The translations under genes and the position numbers were made by a program. Of a stretch of DNA of 64,000 nt, positions 49,683-57,592 are shown piece after piece. The notes beneath the pieces are model-generated. The model saw only the letters and a list, made by a program, of their open reading frames with translations, was not told the origin of the DNA and made no database searches. Each line of letters begins with the position of its first letter. Position 1 is the stretch's first letter. This DNA comes from Candidatus Rokuibacteriota bacterium (lineage in GTDB: Bacteria; Methylomirabilota; Methylomirabilia; Rokubacteriales; CSP1-6): contig QHSX01000051.1 in the NCBI GenBank assembly GCA_003221695.1, positions 1 through 64,000 of the forward strand. Direction: 5' to 3'.

Positions 49683-51211
49683 TGCGCCACCACCTTCGCG
49701 TCGTACATCCACACCTTCTCGTCGGCGCGCGGCGACCACTCGACGCGGCCCGCGACGCCGTAGAGGTCGTGCTGCTGCCAGAGAAACACCCAGGGCGCTT
49801 CGTCGTGGACCAGCCGCTGCAGTTCCGCGTACGCTTCCGCGCGCGCCTTCGGATCGAGCAGGGTCGAGGCGCGAGAGATTTTCTCGCTGAGCATCGCGTT
49901 GTTGCCGTACGACGCGTAGGTCTGATCGGCCAGGAAGAGCGGCTGCATCGTGCCCTGGCCGTGGAGCGCCGGGCCCCAGCCGAGGAAGAACATGTCCCCG
50001 GTGTTGCGGTTCTTGATCTTGTCGAGATGGGTGCCCCACTCGTTGACGACGACGTTGACCTTGATCCCGAGCCGCTGGAGCTGGGCCGCGATGGCGAGCG
50101 AGACGTCCTTGTCGAGCGGGTAGCGCCCCGAGGGTGTGTCGAGCGTGAGCTCGAGCTTCGCCGGGTCCTGACCCACCTCTTTGAGGAGGGCGAGGGCGCG
50201 CGCCTGGTCGTGCTTGTAGCACTCGACGGGCGCGTAGTCGACGTTCGCGGGCGCCATCGGGCCGCACATGCGTGTCGCTCGGCCCTTGAGCACCTGCTTG
50301 ATCAGCTCGTCCACGTCCACTGCATGGTTCATCGCCCGCCGCACGCGTACGTCCTGCATCGGCCCGGGCTTGAGGTTCACCAGCGCGAGGTAGTTGATGC
50401 GGGAGGACACCGTGGAGCGCAGCCGCGCTCGGCCGCTCCGCTCGACCGCCTCGACGGCGTGGGGCGGGACGTCCTTCATGATGTCGATCTCGCCCGAGAG
50501 CAGGGCGGCCATCCGCGCGCTGAACTCGGGGATGAACCGGAACGTGACGCGGCTCACGTCTGCCGGCCCCTGCCAGTAGTCCGGGTTGCGCTCGAGCACC
50601 AGGCGCTCGTCGCGCTTCCACTCGACGAACCTGAACGGGCCGGTCCCGATCGGCTTCTCGGCGAGCTTCGCCGGCCCGAGCTCACGGAGCGCCTTGGCCG
50701 GCATGATGAGAGAGTTGGTCAGCGAGGCGCTGTCGATGAGATTCGGCCACGGTTGCTTGGTGAGGAACCGCACCGCGAAGTCGTCGACGACCTGCACCTC
50801 TTTGACGAGACCCCAGTACGCCGCGGCGGTGAAGTGACTCTTGTTCGCCGGATCGAGCGCGTAGTCGATCGTGGCCTTGACCGCGTGCGCGGTGAAGGGC
50901 TCGCCGTTGTGGAACTTGACGCCCTTGCGGAGCTTGAACTCCCAGGTTGTGTCGGTCACGATCCGCCAGCTCTCGGCCAGCATCGGCCTGGGCTTGAAGG
51001 TCTTGGGGTCGCGGTCGAGCAAGCGGTCATAGATGTGCTCGAGCATGTTGTTCGTCGTCCAGTCCACGATCGTGACGGCGAGCATCGTCCGGGGCTCGGC
51101 GCCGAGCCCGATCACGACTTCCTTGGTCCGGGCGCGGTCCTGGGCCGGGGCGGCGCCGGCGCCGATGAGCGCGAGCGCGACCGCGAGGGCGAGCACGGTT
51201 AGGCGGCGCAT
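49679..51211 (-). CDS. Peptide-type ABC transporter substrate-binding protein
   Basis: A 510-residue SBP_bac_5 protein with a Sec signal peptide (RLTVLALAVALALIGAGAAPAQ). Typical blocks are KEVVIGLGAEPRTML, LAESWRIVTDTTWEFKLRKGV and GTGPFRFVEWKRDERLVL. It binds oligopeptides or related solutes in the periplasm. It belongs to an operon with DppB- and DppC-type permeases upstream and the amidohydrolase downstream; again no ATPase genes are in the window. Confidence 0.9.
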   Translation of the reverse strand: MRRLTVLALAVALALIGAGAAPAQDRARTKEVVIGLGAEPRTMLAVTIVDWTTNNMLEHIYDRLLDRDPKTFKPRPMLAESWRIVTDTTWEFKLRKGVKFHNGEPFTAHAVKATIDYALDPANKSHFTAAAYWGLVKEVQVVDDFAVRFLTKQPWPNLIDSASLTNSLIMPAKALRELGPAKLAEKPIGTGPFRFVEWKRDERLVLERNPDYWQGPADVSRVTFRFIPEFSARMAALLSGEIDIMKDVPPHAVEAVERSGRARLRSTVSSRINYLALVNLKPGPMQDVRVRRAMNHAVDVDELIKQVLKGRATRMCGPMAPANVDYAPVECYKHDQARALALLKEVGQDPAKLELTLDTPSGRYPLDKDVSLAIAAQLQRLGIKVNVVVNEWGTHLDKIKNRNTGDMFFLGWGPALHGQGTMQPLFLADQTYASYGNNAMLSEKISRASTLLDPKARAEAYAELQRLVHDEAPWVFLWQQHDLYGVAGRVEWSPRADEKVWMYDAKVVAQ

Positions 51212-51259
51212 GGAGTCTCCTCGGGTGTCATCGGGGGATCAAGGATACAACCAGTCGGG

Positions 51260-51841
51260 TCAGTGGAGCTCGTCGAGTGTGAGCCTGAAGCTCGGCACGA
51301 AGGTCTCCAGGAAGTAGCGGACTTCCGGGAGGTCGATGCGCTCCACGCCCGCCCGCAGAGCCTTTTCCGCCTGGGCGAACTCCGGATTGCCCGCGCCGAC
51401 CTCCTCGAGGCACTTGATGTAGGCGCAGAGCTTGTCCGCGGCGCGCACGAGCTCGAGGTGGACGCCGTCCGCCTCGCGGTGGCGGAAGTAGGGCTCGTAG
51501 TCGGCTCGGAGCGCGACGGGGATCATGTCGAGGAGCTTCTCCCGGGACGCGGCCTCGATCGCGTGGTAGGCGCGCTTGATCTCGGGGTTGAACTCCTTGA
51601 CCGGCGCGGGCAGATCGCCGGTGAGGACCTCGCTCGTGTCGTGGTAGAGCGCCAGCGCCACGGTTCGCTCGGGATCGACGTCGCCCCCGAAGAGCCCGTT
51701 CCGGATGATCGCGAGCGCGTGGGCGATCTGCGCGACGCGCAGGCTGTGCTCCTGGATGTTCTCGGGGTACGTGCTGTGCATGAGTCCCCAGCGGCGGATG
51801 AACTTCATGCGGGACAGGTACGCGAAGAAATGGCTCGTCAC
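51260..51841 (-). CDS. yfbR: YfbR-like 5'-deoxynucleotidase (HD domain)
   Basis: A 193-residue HD-domain phosphohydrolase. GTG at 51841 gives MTSHFFAYLSRMKFIRRWGLM, aligning with the N-terminus of E. coli YfbR. The metal-binding set is EHS (ENIQEHSLRVAQIAHAL), HD (ALYHDTSEVLTGDLP) and the distal Asp in RAADKLCAYIKCLEE. YfbR dephosphorylates deoxyribonucleoside 5'-monophosphates. It lies between permease and binding-protein genes of a peptide ABC operon, an unusual place for a nucleotide-salvage enzyme. Confidence 0.88.
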   Translation of the reverse strand: MTSHFFAYLSRMKFIRRWGLMHSTYPENIQEHSLRVAQIAHALAIIRNGLFGGDVDPERTVALALYHDTSEVLTGDLPAPVKEFNPEIKRAYHAIEAASREKLLDMIPVALRADYEPYFRHREADGVHLELVRAADKLCAYIKCLEEVGAGNPEFAQAEKALRAGVERIDLPEVRYFLETFVPSFRLTLDELH

Positions 51842-51864
51842 GCTGCGGCGCCTCCGGCTGAGGG

Positions 51865-52665
51865 TCAGACTCTGAGCTTCGGGTCCAGGGTGTCGCGGAG
51901 CCAGTCGCCGAGCAGGTTGACGCTGAGCGCGGTGACGGCGAGCGCGGCGCCGGGAAACGCGGCCAGCCACCACGCGACGTACAGAAAATCACGGCTCTCG
52001 GAGAGCATGCTGCCCCACGCCGGCGTTGGAGGCTGCACGCCGAACCCGAGAAAGCTGATCGCGGCCTCCGCGACGATGAAGGACGAGAACTGGAGACTCG
52101 CGACGACGATGATGGAGGGCACGACGTTCGGCAGCACGTGCCGGAACAGGAGGCGGACGCGGCTCATCCCGAGCGCCGCGGCCGCCTGGACGAAGTCGCG
52201 CTGCTTGACGGACAGCACCTCGCCGCGCACGACGCGAGCATACACGACCCAACCGGCGGCCGAAAGGCTGAGGATGATGTTCCGGAGCCCGAGGCCCACG
52301 ATGGCGTTGATGGTCATCGCGAGCAGGATGAACGGGAACGAGAGCTGGACGTCGGCCACGCGCATGAGCACGGCGGCGGGCCACCGCTCGACGAACCCCG
52401 CGACGAGACCGAGCAGCCCGCCGACGGCGGCGGTGATGAGCACCGTCGAGACGCCGATGAAGAGCGCGAGCCGCGCGCCGTGAAGGACGCGCGCCAGGAG
52501 GTCTCGGCCGAGCTGATCGGTGCCGAGGAGGTGGCCGGGCGAGCCCGGCGGCAGGAGACTCGCGGCGAAGTCGGTCGCGAGCGGGTCCCGGGGCGCGAGC
52601 CAGGGCGCCGCCACCGCCGTCACGACGACCGCGACGCTGAGACCGATGCCGAGCCACTTCTTCAC
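51865..52665 (-). CDS. ABC transporter permease, DppC family
   Basis: A 266-residue permease with first helix LGIGLSVAVVVTAVAAPWLAP, the periplasmic block HLLGTDQLGRDLLARVLHGARLAL, and EAA loop RDFVQAAAALGMSRVRLLFRHVLP. It overlaps the DppB-type gene by 4 bases. Together they form the channel for the binding protein at 49679. Confidence 0.92.
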   Translation of the reverse strand: MKKWLGIGLSVAVVVTAVAAPWLAPRDPLATDFAASLLPPGSPGHLLGTDQLGRDLLARVLHGARLALFIGVSTVLITAAVGGLLGLVAGFVERWPAAVLMRVADVQLSFPFILLAMTINAIVGLGLRNIILSLSAAGWVVYARVVRGEVLSVKQRDFVQAAAALGMSRVRLLFRHVLPNVVPSIIVVASLQFSSFIVAEAAISFLGFGVQPPTPAWGSMLSESRDFLYVAWWLAAFPGAALAVTALSVNLLGDWLRDTLDPKLRV

Positions 52666-53579
52666 CGCAGGCGCACCCGCGGATCGAGCCAGCCGTAGAG
52701 GAGGTCAACCGCGAGGTTGCTCAGCGTGTAGATGACCGAGATGACGAAGACCGCGGCGAGCACAATGGGGAAGTCGCGGTTCAGCAGCGCCTGCACCGTG
52801 AGCCGGCCGAGCCCGGGCCACGCGAAGATCGTCTCGGTGATCACGGCGCCCCCGAGCACCTGCCCCGCCTCGAGCCCCGCGAGCGTCACGATCGGGATCG
52901 CCGAGTTGCGGAGCGTGTGCTTGCCGATCACGCGCGCCTCGCGAAGACCCTTCGCGCGCGCGGTGAGAATGTACTCCTCGTTCAGGACCTCGAGGACGGC
53001 CGAGCGCGTGAGCCGGGCGATCCGCGCGGAGAAGAACGCCGCGAGCACGACCGAGGGCATGACCAGGTGGGCCAGTCCGCCCGTTCCCCCCGTCGGCAGC
53101 CATCGAAGCTTCACCGAGAAGACGTAGATCAGGATCAGGCCGAGCCAGAAGCCGGGCGTCGCTTGGCCGAGGACGGTCACGACCGTGCCGGCGTGGTCGA
53201 GCGGCGTGTTCCGGTGCACCGCCGACAGGACGCCGAGCGGCACGGCGACGCACATCGTGAGCAGGAGGGACGTCCCGGCGAGGAGGAAGGTCGCCGGGAG
53301 GCGCTCGAGCACGAGCCCCAGCGCGTCGCGCCGGTAGCGGAGCGACTCACCGAAGTCGCCGCGGACCGCGCCGGCGACGAAGCGCACGTACTGGACCGGC
53401 ACGGGGTCGTTGAAGCCGAGCCGCTCGCGGAACTCGTTGACGTCCTTTGTCTGGATATCCATCGGCATGAACAGGAGCACCGGATCGCCCGAGAGCCGCA
53501 CCAGCACGAACACCGCGGTGAGCGAGAGGAAGACGACGAGCACGGTTTGGGCGAGGCGCGAAAGCGCGTAGGCCCGCAT
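52662..53579 (-). CDS. ABC transporter permease, DppB family
   Basis: A 305-residue permease. It opens MRAYALSRLAQTVLVVFLSLTAVFVLVRLSGDP, followed by VNEFRERLGFNDPVPVQYVRFV, and has the EAA loop YILTARAKGLREARVIGKHTLRN. First gene of the operon 53579 to 48447. Length and helices are normal for DppB/GsiC. Confidence 0.92.
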   Translation of the reverse strand: MRAYALSRLAQTVLVVFLSLTAVFVLVRLSGDPVLLFMPMDIQTKDVNEFRERLGFNDPVPVQYVRFVAGAVRGDFGESLRYRRDALGLVLERLPATFLLAGTSLLLTMCVAVPLGVLSAVHRNTPLDHAGTVVTVLGQATPGFWLGLILIYVFSVKLRWLPTGGTGGLAHLVMPSVVLAAFFSARIARLTRSAVLEVLNEEYILTARAKGLREARVIGKHTLRNSAIPIVTLAGLEAGQVLGGAVITETIFAWPGLGRLTVQALLNRDFPIVLAAVFVISVIYTLSNLAVDLLYGWLDPRVRLR

Positions 53580-53632
53580 GGGCCTACAGTTGTATCACGG
53601 GGCCACGCGTGCCTCGGGTGGGGAGTCGCGGT

Positions 53633-53648
53633 GGTCCCGCGCGGGACC
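53633..53648. terminator. 16-bp perfect palindrome downstream of the secreted protein gene
   Basis: GGTCCCGCGCGGGACC lies 16 bases past the stop of the gene at 53664-54164 and ahead of the dppB-type start at 53579. It could end transcription or act as an operator. Confidence 0.35.
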
Positions 53649-53663
53649 GTCGCGCTCTCCGCG

Positions 53664-54164
53664 CTAGCAGTCGCTCCAGCGTTCCGGGATCCAGTACGGC
53701 TGGTAATAGCCCGACGAGTAGATGCGGGGCTCCCAATACCCCCCGACCCAGAGCCCCTCCTCCGAGTACTGGCCGTCGACCCAGGCGCTGTACGCGTAGC
53801 TCTGGGCGATCCAGGCGTACGCCCAGTAGCCCGGGACGAGGCAGCGGCGCGGCGCCGCCACGTAGACGGGGAACGCCAGGACAGGCGGCGTTCGGACGAT
53901 GATCCGGCTCGGCGCGTTGACGATGACCTGGCTCGGTGGAGCGACGACGACCCGGCTGGGCGCGTTGACGACGACCCGGCTCGAGGGACCAACGGTGACC
54001 CGGCTCGGGCTGCTGACGACGACCTGACCACCAGACGCACCGATGGCGCGTTGCGACGCGGATCGCCCGGCTCCGCTGACGACGACCTTCACGTCGCCAG
54101 CCTCCACGGGGCCGACGCTGTGGGCGAGGACGACGAGCAACGCTGCGAGTCCGGCGCGAATCAC
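53664..54164 (-). CDS. Secreted protein with five 8-residue repeats and aromatic C-terminus
   Basis: A 166-residue exported protein. GTG 54164, after GAGGGGAA, opens a signal peptide (IRAGLAALLVVLAHSVGPVEAG). Residues 48-87 are five tandem octads of the form V-x-V-x-x-P-S-R (VVVSSPSR, VTVGPSSR, VVVNAPSR, VVVAPPSQ, VIVNAPSR), a beta-strand-turn pattern. The last 65 residues are crowded with Tyr and Trp (WAYAWIAQSYAYSAWVDGQY) and end in Cys. It looks like a YXWGXGYW-type surface or envelope protein. No enzyme family recognised. Confidence 0.7.
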   Translation of the reverse strand: MIRAGLAALLVVLAHSVGPVEAGDVKVVVSGAGRSASQRAIGASGGQVVVSSPSRVTVGPSSRVVVNAPSRVVVAPPSQVIVNAPSRIIVRTPPVLAFPVYVAAPRRCLVPGYWAYAWIAQSYAYSAWVDGQYSEEGLWVGGYWEPRIYSSGYYQPYWIPERWSDC

Positions 54165-54210
54165 GACGATTCCCCTCGTCTCCTTTCGACGCCGCTCCCG
54201 ACGCGCGTAT

Positions 54211-54912
54211 TTACCGTGACGCGATGCGTGCCTCAACGCCCTCCCAGAGCAACGCCGCCCAGCGTGCGTACCCTGCATCCGACGGGTGGTAGCCGTCCGG
54301 CCCGACGAGCTCGGGCCGGCGGGAGACCTCGCGCTGGCTCGCGGTGTACAGGTCGACGAGCTGCACGCCGCGCGCTCGGGCTCGCCGCGCGAGCGCCTCG
54401 TTGAAACGGACGGTGCGCGCGGCAACGGCGTCCTGCTCCGGGCTCCCCTTGAAGCGCGGTGTCACCGCGAGATCAGGGATCAGGTTCGCGACGACGACCG
54501 CCGTCGTCTCGTCGGTGAGCCGCCCGAGGATGGTCTCGAGGTTCTTCTCGTAGGTCTCGACCGACACCCGTCCGGTGATGTCGTTGGGTCCGATCGAGAG
54601 GGTGACGAGGTCCGGGCCCAGCTCGATGGCCCGGTCGAGCTGGCGCAGGAGCACGAGGGCCGAGGTAGCGCCGCTCACGCCGAGGTTGGCCAGACGCGCG
54701 TCGGGGTACACGCTGCGCAGGCGCGCGTGGACCCGACTCACGTAGGTGTGCTCGAGGCTCGAGGCGCCGATGCCTTCGACGGTGCTGTCGCCGAGGGCGA
54801 CGTAGGTCACAGCGGCGCTCCGATCGGCCGGAAGGAGCCGCGCGCCATCGTGACCGCCCCGCGCGCACCCGGCGAAGAGCACCGCGAGCGCGACGAGCGC
54901 CGGGCGCTTCAC
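54211..54912 (-). CDS. SGNH/GDSL hydrolase, lipoprotein
   Basis: A 233-residue esterase-type protein with a lipoprotein signal (LVALAVLFAGCARG, lipobox FAGC). Block I is VALGDSTVEG (catalytic Ser), block II glycine in NLGVSGATS, block III is IGPNDI, and block V is DGYHPSDAGY (catalytic Asp and His). Such enzymes hydrolyse lipid, carbohydrate or thioester bonds in the envelope. GTG start overlaps the stop of the LLM oxidoreductase gene by 4 bases. Confidence 0.88.
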   Translation of the reverse strand: MKRPALVALAVLFAGCARGGHDGARLLPADRSAAVTYVALGDSTVEGIGASSLEHTYVSRVHARLRSVYPDARLANLGVSGATSALVLLRQLDRAIELGPDLVTLSIGPNDITGRVSVETYEKNLETILGRLTDETTAVVVANLIPDLAVTPRFKGSPEQDAVAARTVRFNEALARRARARGVQLVDLYTASQREVSRRPELVGPDGYHPSDAGYARWAALLWEGVEARIASR

Positions 54913-55874
54913 CAGCGTGCGGCCTCCTCGAGGGTGCGCCCGTACCAGGGCGCGTCTGGGAAGGTGATGGGGCGGATCGCCGGGAGCGTGACGCCGGCCT
55001 TTCGATAGGCGGCGACGTACGCCCGCCCGGCGACGGCGTCACCGACCGCGCCGAGCTCCGCGGCGAGCGTCTCGGGCACCTCGCCGTCGCGGTCGAAGGC
55101 CCGCACGCCCTCGCCGAGGCCGCTGGCCACGAGCATCGCACGGTAGAAGGGGAGCGCGAGATAGCGTGCGAGCTCGGCCCGGAACGCCGCCCGCGCGCCC
55201 GCGACATCGCCGGTGACCGCGAGCGGCACCGCGGCGACGATCTCGAAGCCCACGAGCGTCTTGCCCGTTCGCCTCCGCCCGCGCTCGATCGCCGGCAGCG
55301 CGACCTCGCGCACGTAGGCGGGCGGGCAGAGCCAGAGGATCGCGCCGTCGGCGATCTCGCCCGCCAGCTCGAGCATCTTGCGGGAGAGCGCGGCGAGGTA
55401 GATGCGCGGCGCCGCCGGCCGCTCGGGGAGGGCGAGACTCCACCGGACGCGGAAGTGCCGGCCCTCGAAGTCGGCGCCGGCGCCCAGGGCGCCCCGGAGC
55501 ACGGCGACGTACTCGCGCATCACCGCGAGCGGCGCGTCGAGTGCGAGCCCGAGCATCGTCTCCATCGTTGCGCGGTGGCTCACGCCGATGCCGAGCGTGA
55601 AGCGCCCGCCCGTGATCTCGCTGAGTGTGAGAGCCGCCTGGGCCATCGCGACCGGGTGGCGCGGATAGATCGGGACGACGCCGACGCCCAGCCCGACGCG
55701 TGTGGTGGCCGCCCCGTACGCGGCGAGGACGAGGAACGAGTCGCGACCCAGGCCGTGAGTGAGCCAGACGCTCTCGTAGTCCAGGGCCTCGGCGCGCCGG
55801 GCGAGCTCCACCGCGGCGGAGAGGTCGCGCCCGGGGGTCAGGTAGGCGGCACGCCTCGGCTCAGCCAGGATCAC
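54909..55874 (-). CDS. LLM-class flavin-dependent oxidoreductase
   Basis: A 321-residue luciferase-like TIM-barrel enzyme (F420- or FMN-dependent): ALDYESVWLTHGLGRDSF, TTRVGLGVGVVPIYPRHPVAMAQ and GRFTLGIGVSHR are typical of the F420-type branch. The credible start is GTG 55874, which lies inside copy B of the dispersed repeat (55871-55911). Translation further upstream only reads the repeat. Substrate unknown. It runs into the SGNH hydrolase gene. Confidence 0.85.
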   Translation of the reverse strand: MILAEPRRAAYLTPGRDLSAAVELARRAEALDYESVWLTHGLGRDSFLVLAAYGAATTRVGLGVGVVPIYPRHPVAMAQAALTLSEITGGRFTLGIGVSHRATMETMLGLALDAPLAVMREYVAVLRGALGAGADFEGRHFRVRWSLALPERPAAPRIYLAALSRKMLELAGEIADGAILWLCPPAYVREVALPAIERGRRRTGKTLVGFEIVAAVPLAVTGDVAGARAAFRAELARYLALPFYRAMLVASGLGEGVRAFDRDGEVPETLAAELGAVGDAVAGRAYVAAYRKAGVTLPAIRPITFPDAPWYGRTLEEAARW

Positions 55875-55956
55875 AGACTCGCCTCGCCTGCGGCTGCGGC
55901 TCGCACGGCCAGGATCCACAGACTCGCCTCGCCTTCGGCTGCGGCTCGCACGGCCA
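55871..55956 (-). repeat. Dispersed GC-rich repeat, tandem copies B and C
   Basis: Copy B (55871-55911) is identical to copy A at 40525-40565; copy C (55916-55956) differs at two positions. They are joined by GGAT and fill the gap between the HTH gene stop (55958) and the LLM gene, even supplying the LLM start codon. Confidence 0.85.
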
Positions 55957-55957
55957 C

Positions 55958-56233
55958 TCAGTCGCGGATCCACGATTCCGCCAGCGGAATCGGGGGAGCG
56001 GCGCGGCGGCGCGCCCGTAGCGGGACCACGTTCGAGGAGCGCTCCCGGCTCGGCGCCAAGCGCAGCAGGCCCTCCACCTCCGTTCGGCGGTAGAGGCGTT
56101 GACGCCTGATCCCCTGGCGGTAGCTCCGGAGGACGCCACGGCTCACGTAGGCATAGAGCGTCGCGGGCTTGACGCCCAGCAGGCGCGCGGCCTCGCGCAC
56201 GGTCAGGTACTCCTCGCCCTCGATGGTGACCAC
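55958..56233 (-). CDS. BldC/MerR-like helix-turn-helix protein
   Basis: A 91-residue DNA-binding protein. EGEEYLTVREAARLLGVKPATLYAYVSRGVLRSYRQ is a winged HTH of the HTH_17/MerR kind, followed by RRQRLYRRTEVEGLLRL, the wing and last helix. In many bacteria this exact HTH type is fused to the N-terminus of a citrate synthase family protein; here it is separate and divergent from the citrate synthase gene at 56346. The C-terminal 30 residues are basic and proline-rich. It probably binds the phased ATCAA repeats in the shared promoter. Confidence 0.82.
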   Translation of the reverse strand: MVTIEGEEYLTVREAARLLGVKPATLYAYVSRGVLRSYRQGIRRQRLYRRTEVEGLLRLAPSRERSSNVVPLRARRRAAPPIPLAESWIRD

Positions 56234-56286
56234 CGTCGCCTCACGCTAGCAGGGTCCCCGGACCCGGTCCAGCCACGAGTAGCTGT

Positions 56287-56311
56287 ATCAATATAAATCA
56301 AGTATAATCAA
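56287..56311. promoter_or_regulatory. Three 10-bp-phased ATCAA repeats over a TATAAT box
   Basis: ATCAA occurs at 56287-56291, 56297-56301 and 56307-56311, exactly 10 bp apart, in an AT-rich patch of this GC-rich sequence. An exact TATAAT (56303-56308) overlaps the third copy and points toward the citrate synthase gene. One repeat per helical turn fits head-to-tail binding as described for BldC. Confidence 0.55.
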
Positions 56312-56345
56312 GTCTAGAAGAGACAGAGACCTCTCGGGAGGCGGC

Positions 56346-57497
56346 ATGGAGACGGCGTGGAAGGCGGGGCTCGAGGACGCGATCGCGGCGCGCTCCGCGA
56401 TCTGCAGGGTGGACGGCGCGGCCGGGCGGCTCTACTACCGGGGCTACGAGATCGGCGAGCTGGCGGGGGCGGTGAGCTTCGAGGACGTGACGGCGCTGCT
56501 CTGGTTCGGCGAGCCGCCGCGCCCGTCGGAGGCGGTGGCCTTCGCCGCCCGCCTGCGGGCGGCGCGTGGCCTCCCGGCGCCGGTCCGAGCGCTCCTCGAG
56601 CGACTGCCGCGCGACACCCACCCGCTCGACGCGCTCCGGACGGCGGTGTCGCTCGCCGCCGCCCACGATCCCGACGCGCGCTCGAGCGATCGGGAGGCGA
56701 ATCTGCGCAAGGCGGTCCGGCTGATGACCCTGGTGCCGGAGACGGTCGCCGCATGGCAGCGGATCCGCACGGGGCATGCGCCGGTCGAGGCCCCGGGGGC
56801 GGAGTCCCACGCCGCGTACTTCCTCGAGCTGCTCGCGGGCCGCGCGCCCGCGCCCGAGGTGGCGCGGGTGCTCGACGTGGTCCTGACGCTCCATGCCGAT
56901 CACGAGCTCAACGCCTCCACGTTCGCCGCGCGCGTCGCGGTCGCGACGCTCGCCGACCTCCACGCGGCCGTGGTGGCGGCGGTCGCGACGTTGAAGGGGC
57001 CCCGCCACGGCGGCGCCAACGAGGACGTCCTCGCAATGCTGCTCGAGATCGGCGACCCCGCGCGCGCAGAGGCTTTCGTCGAGCGGCGGCTCGCCGCGCG
57101 GGCGGCGCTCTCCAAGCAGGCACGCGGCGACCCGCAGGCGCGCGTGCCCGGCTTCGGCCACCGCGTCTACAAAGTCGACGACGCCCGCGCCCGCGTCCTA
57201 CGCGGGATGGCGAAGTCCATGGCGGAGGCCACCGGTCGGCAAAGGCTCTTCGAGGTCGCCGAGCGCGTGGTCGACGCGGTGCGGGCGCGCACGACGCTGC
57301 CGGTGAACGTGGATTTCTTCTCGGCCGTCGTCTACGACGCACTCGGCATTCCGCCGGACTTCTGCACCGCGATCTTCGCCGCGGGGCGGGTCGCGGGGTG
57401 GTGCGCCCACGCGCTGGAGCAGTACGCCGACAACCGGCTCATCCGTCCCCGGGCCGCGTACATCGGCCCGGCGCCTCGTCCCTTCCCGGCACGCTAA
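56346..57497 (+). CDS. Citrate synthase family protein
   Basis: A 383-residue citrate/2-methylcitrate synthase-type enzyme. It has ICRVDGAAGRLYYRGYEIGELA near the start, the first catalytic His region in VLTLHADHELNASTFAAR, GPRHGGANEDV (second His) and VPGFGHRVYKVDDARA, with the catalytic Asp in NVDFFSAVVYDALGIP. It condenses an acyl-CoA with oxaloacetate or a similar keto acid. The HTH normally fused to this subgroup is encoded separately across the promoter. Confidence 0.88.
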   Translation: METAWKAGLEDAIAARSAICRVDGAAGRLYYRGYEIGELAGAVSFEDVTALLWFGEPPRPSEAVAFAARLRAARGLPAPVRALLERLPRDTHPLDALRTAVSLAAAHDPDARSSDREANLRKAVRLMTLVPETVAAWQRIRTGHAPVEAPGAESHAAYFLELLAGRAPAPEVARVLDVVLTLHADHELNASTFAARVAVATLADLHAAVVAAVATLKGPRHGGANEDVLAMLLEIGDPARAEAFVERRLAARAALSKQARGDPQARVPGFGHRVYKVDDARARVLRGMAKSMAEATGRQRLFEVAERVVDAVRARTTLPVNVDFFSAVVYDALGIPPDFCTAIFAAGRVAGWCAHALEQYADNRLIRPRAAYIGPAPRPFPAR

Positions 57498-57500
57498 ATC

Positions 57501-57574
57501 ATCGAAGGGGGCCTCGACGGCCCCCACCGAGCCACCCCCGGGATCCGGTTGCGCCGGCGGAGCCGGCGCTCGGA
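57501..57574 (+). repeat. Two-hairpin intergenic element (74 bp)
   Basis: GGGGGCC / GGCCCCC around TCGAC (57507-57525), then GGTTGCGCCGGCGGAGCCGG with its palindrome ending CGCTCGGA (57551-57574). Same order, spacing and length as 48371-48444 reversed. Stem bases differ (CCGGC/GCCGG against CGGGC/GCCCG) but remain paired. Confidence 0.65.
57507..57525 (+). terminator. Hairpin after citrate synthase
   Basis: A 7-bp GC stem nine bases after the citrate synthase stop, in the gap between convergent genes. No T-run. Confidence 0.45.
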
Positions 57575-57592
57575 CCGCGATCCGGCGGGGCG

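Noticed and set aside
48447-50621. A 724-residue fusion upstream of the amidohydrolase
   Set aside because: The extra 300 residues are Arg/Gly-rich antisense-like translation of the binding-protein gene in another frame; the GTG at 49682 is the natural start.
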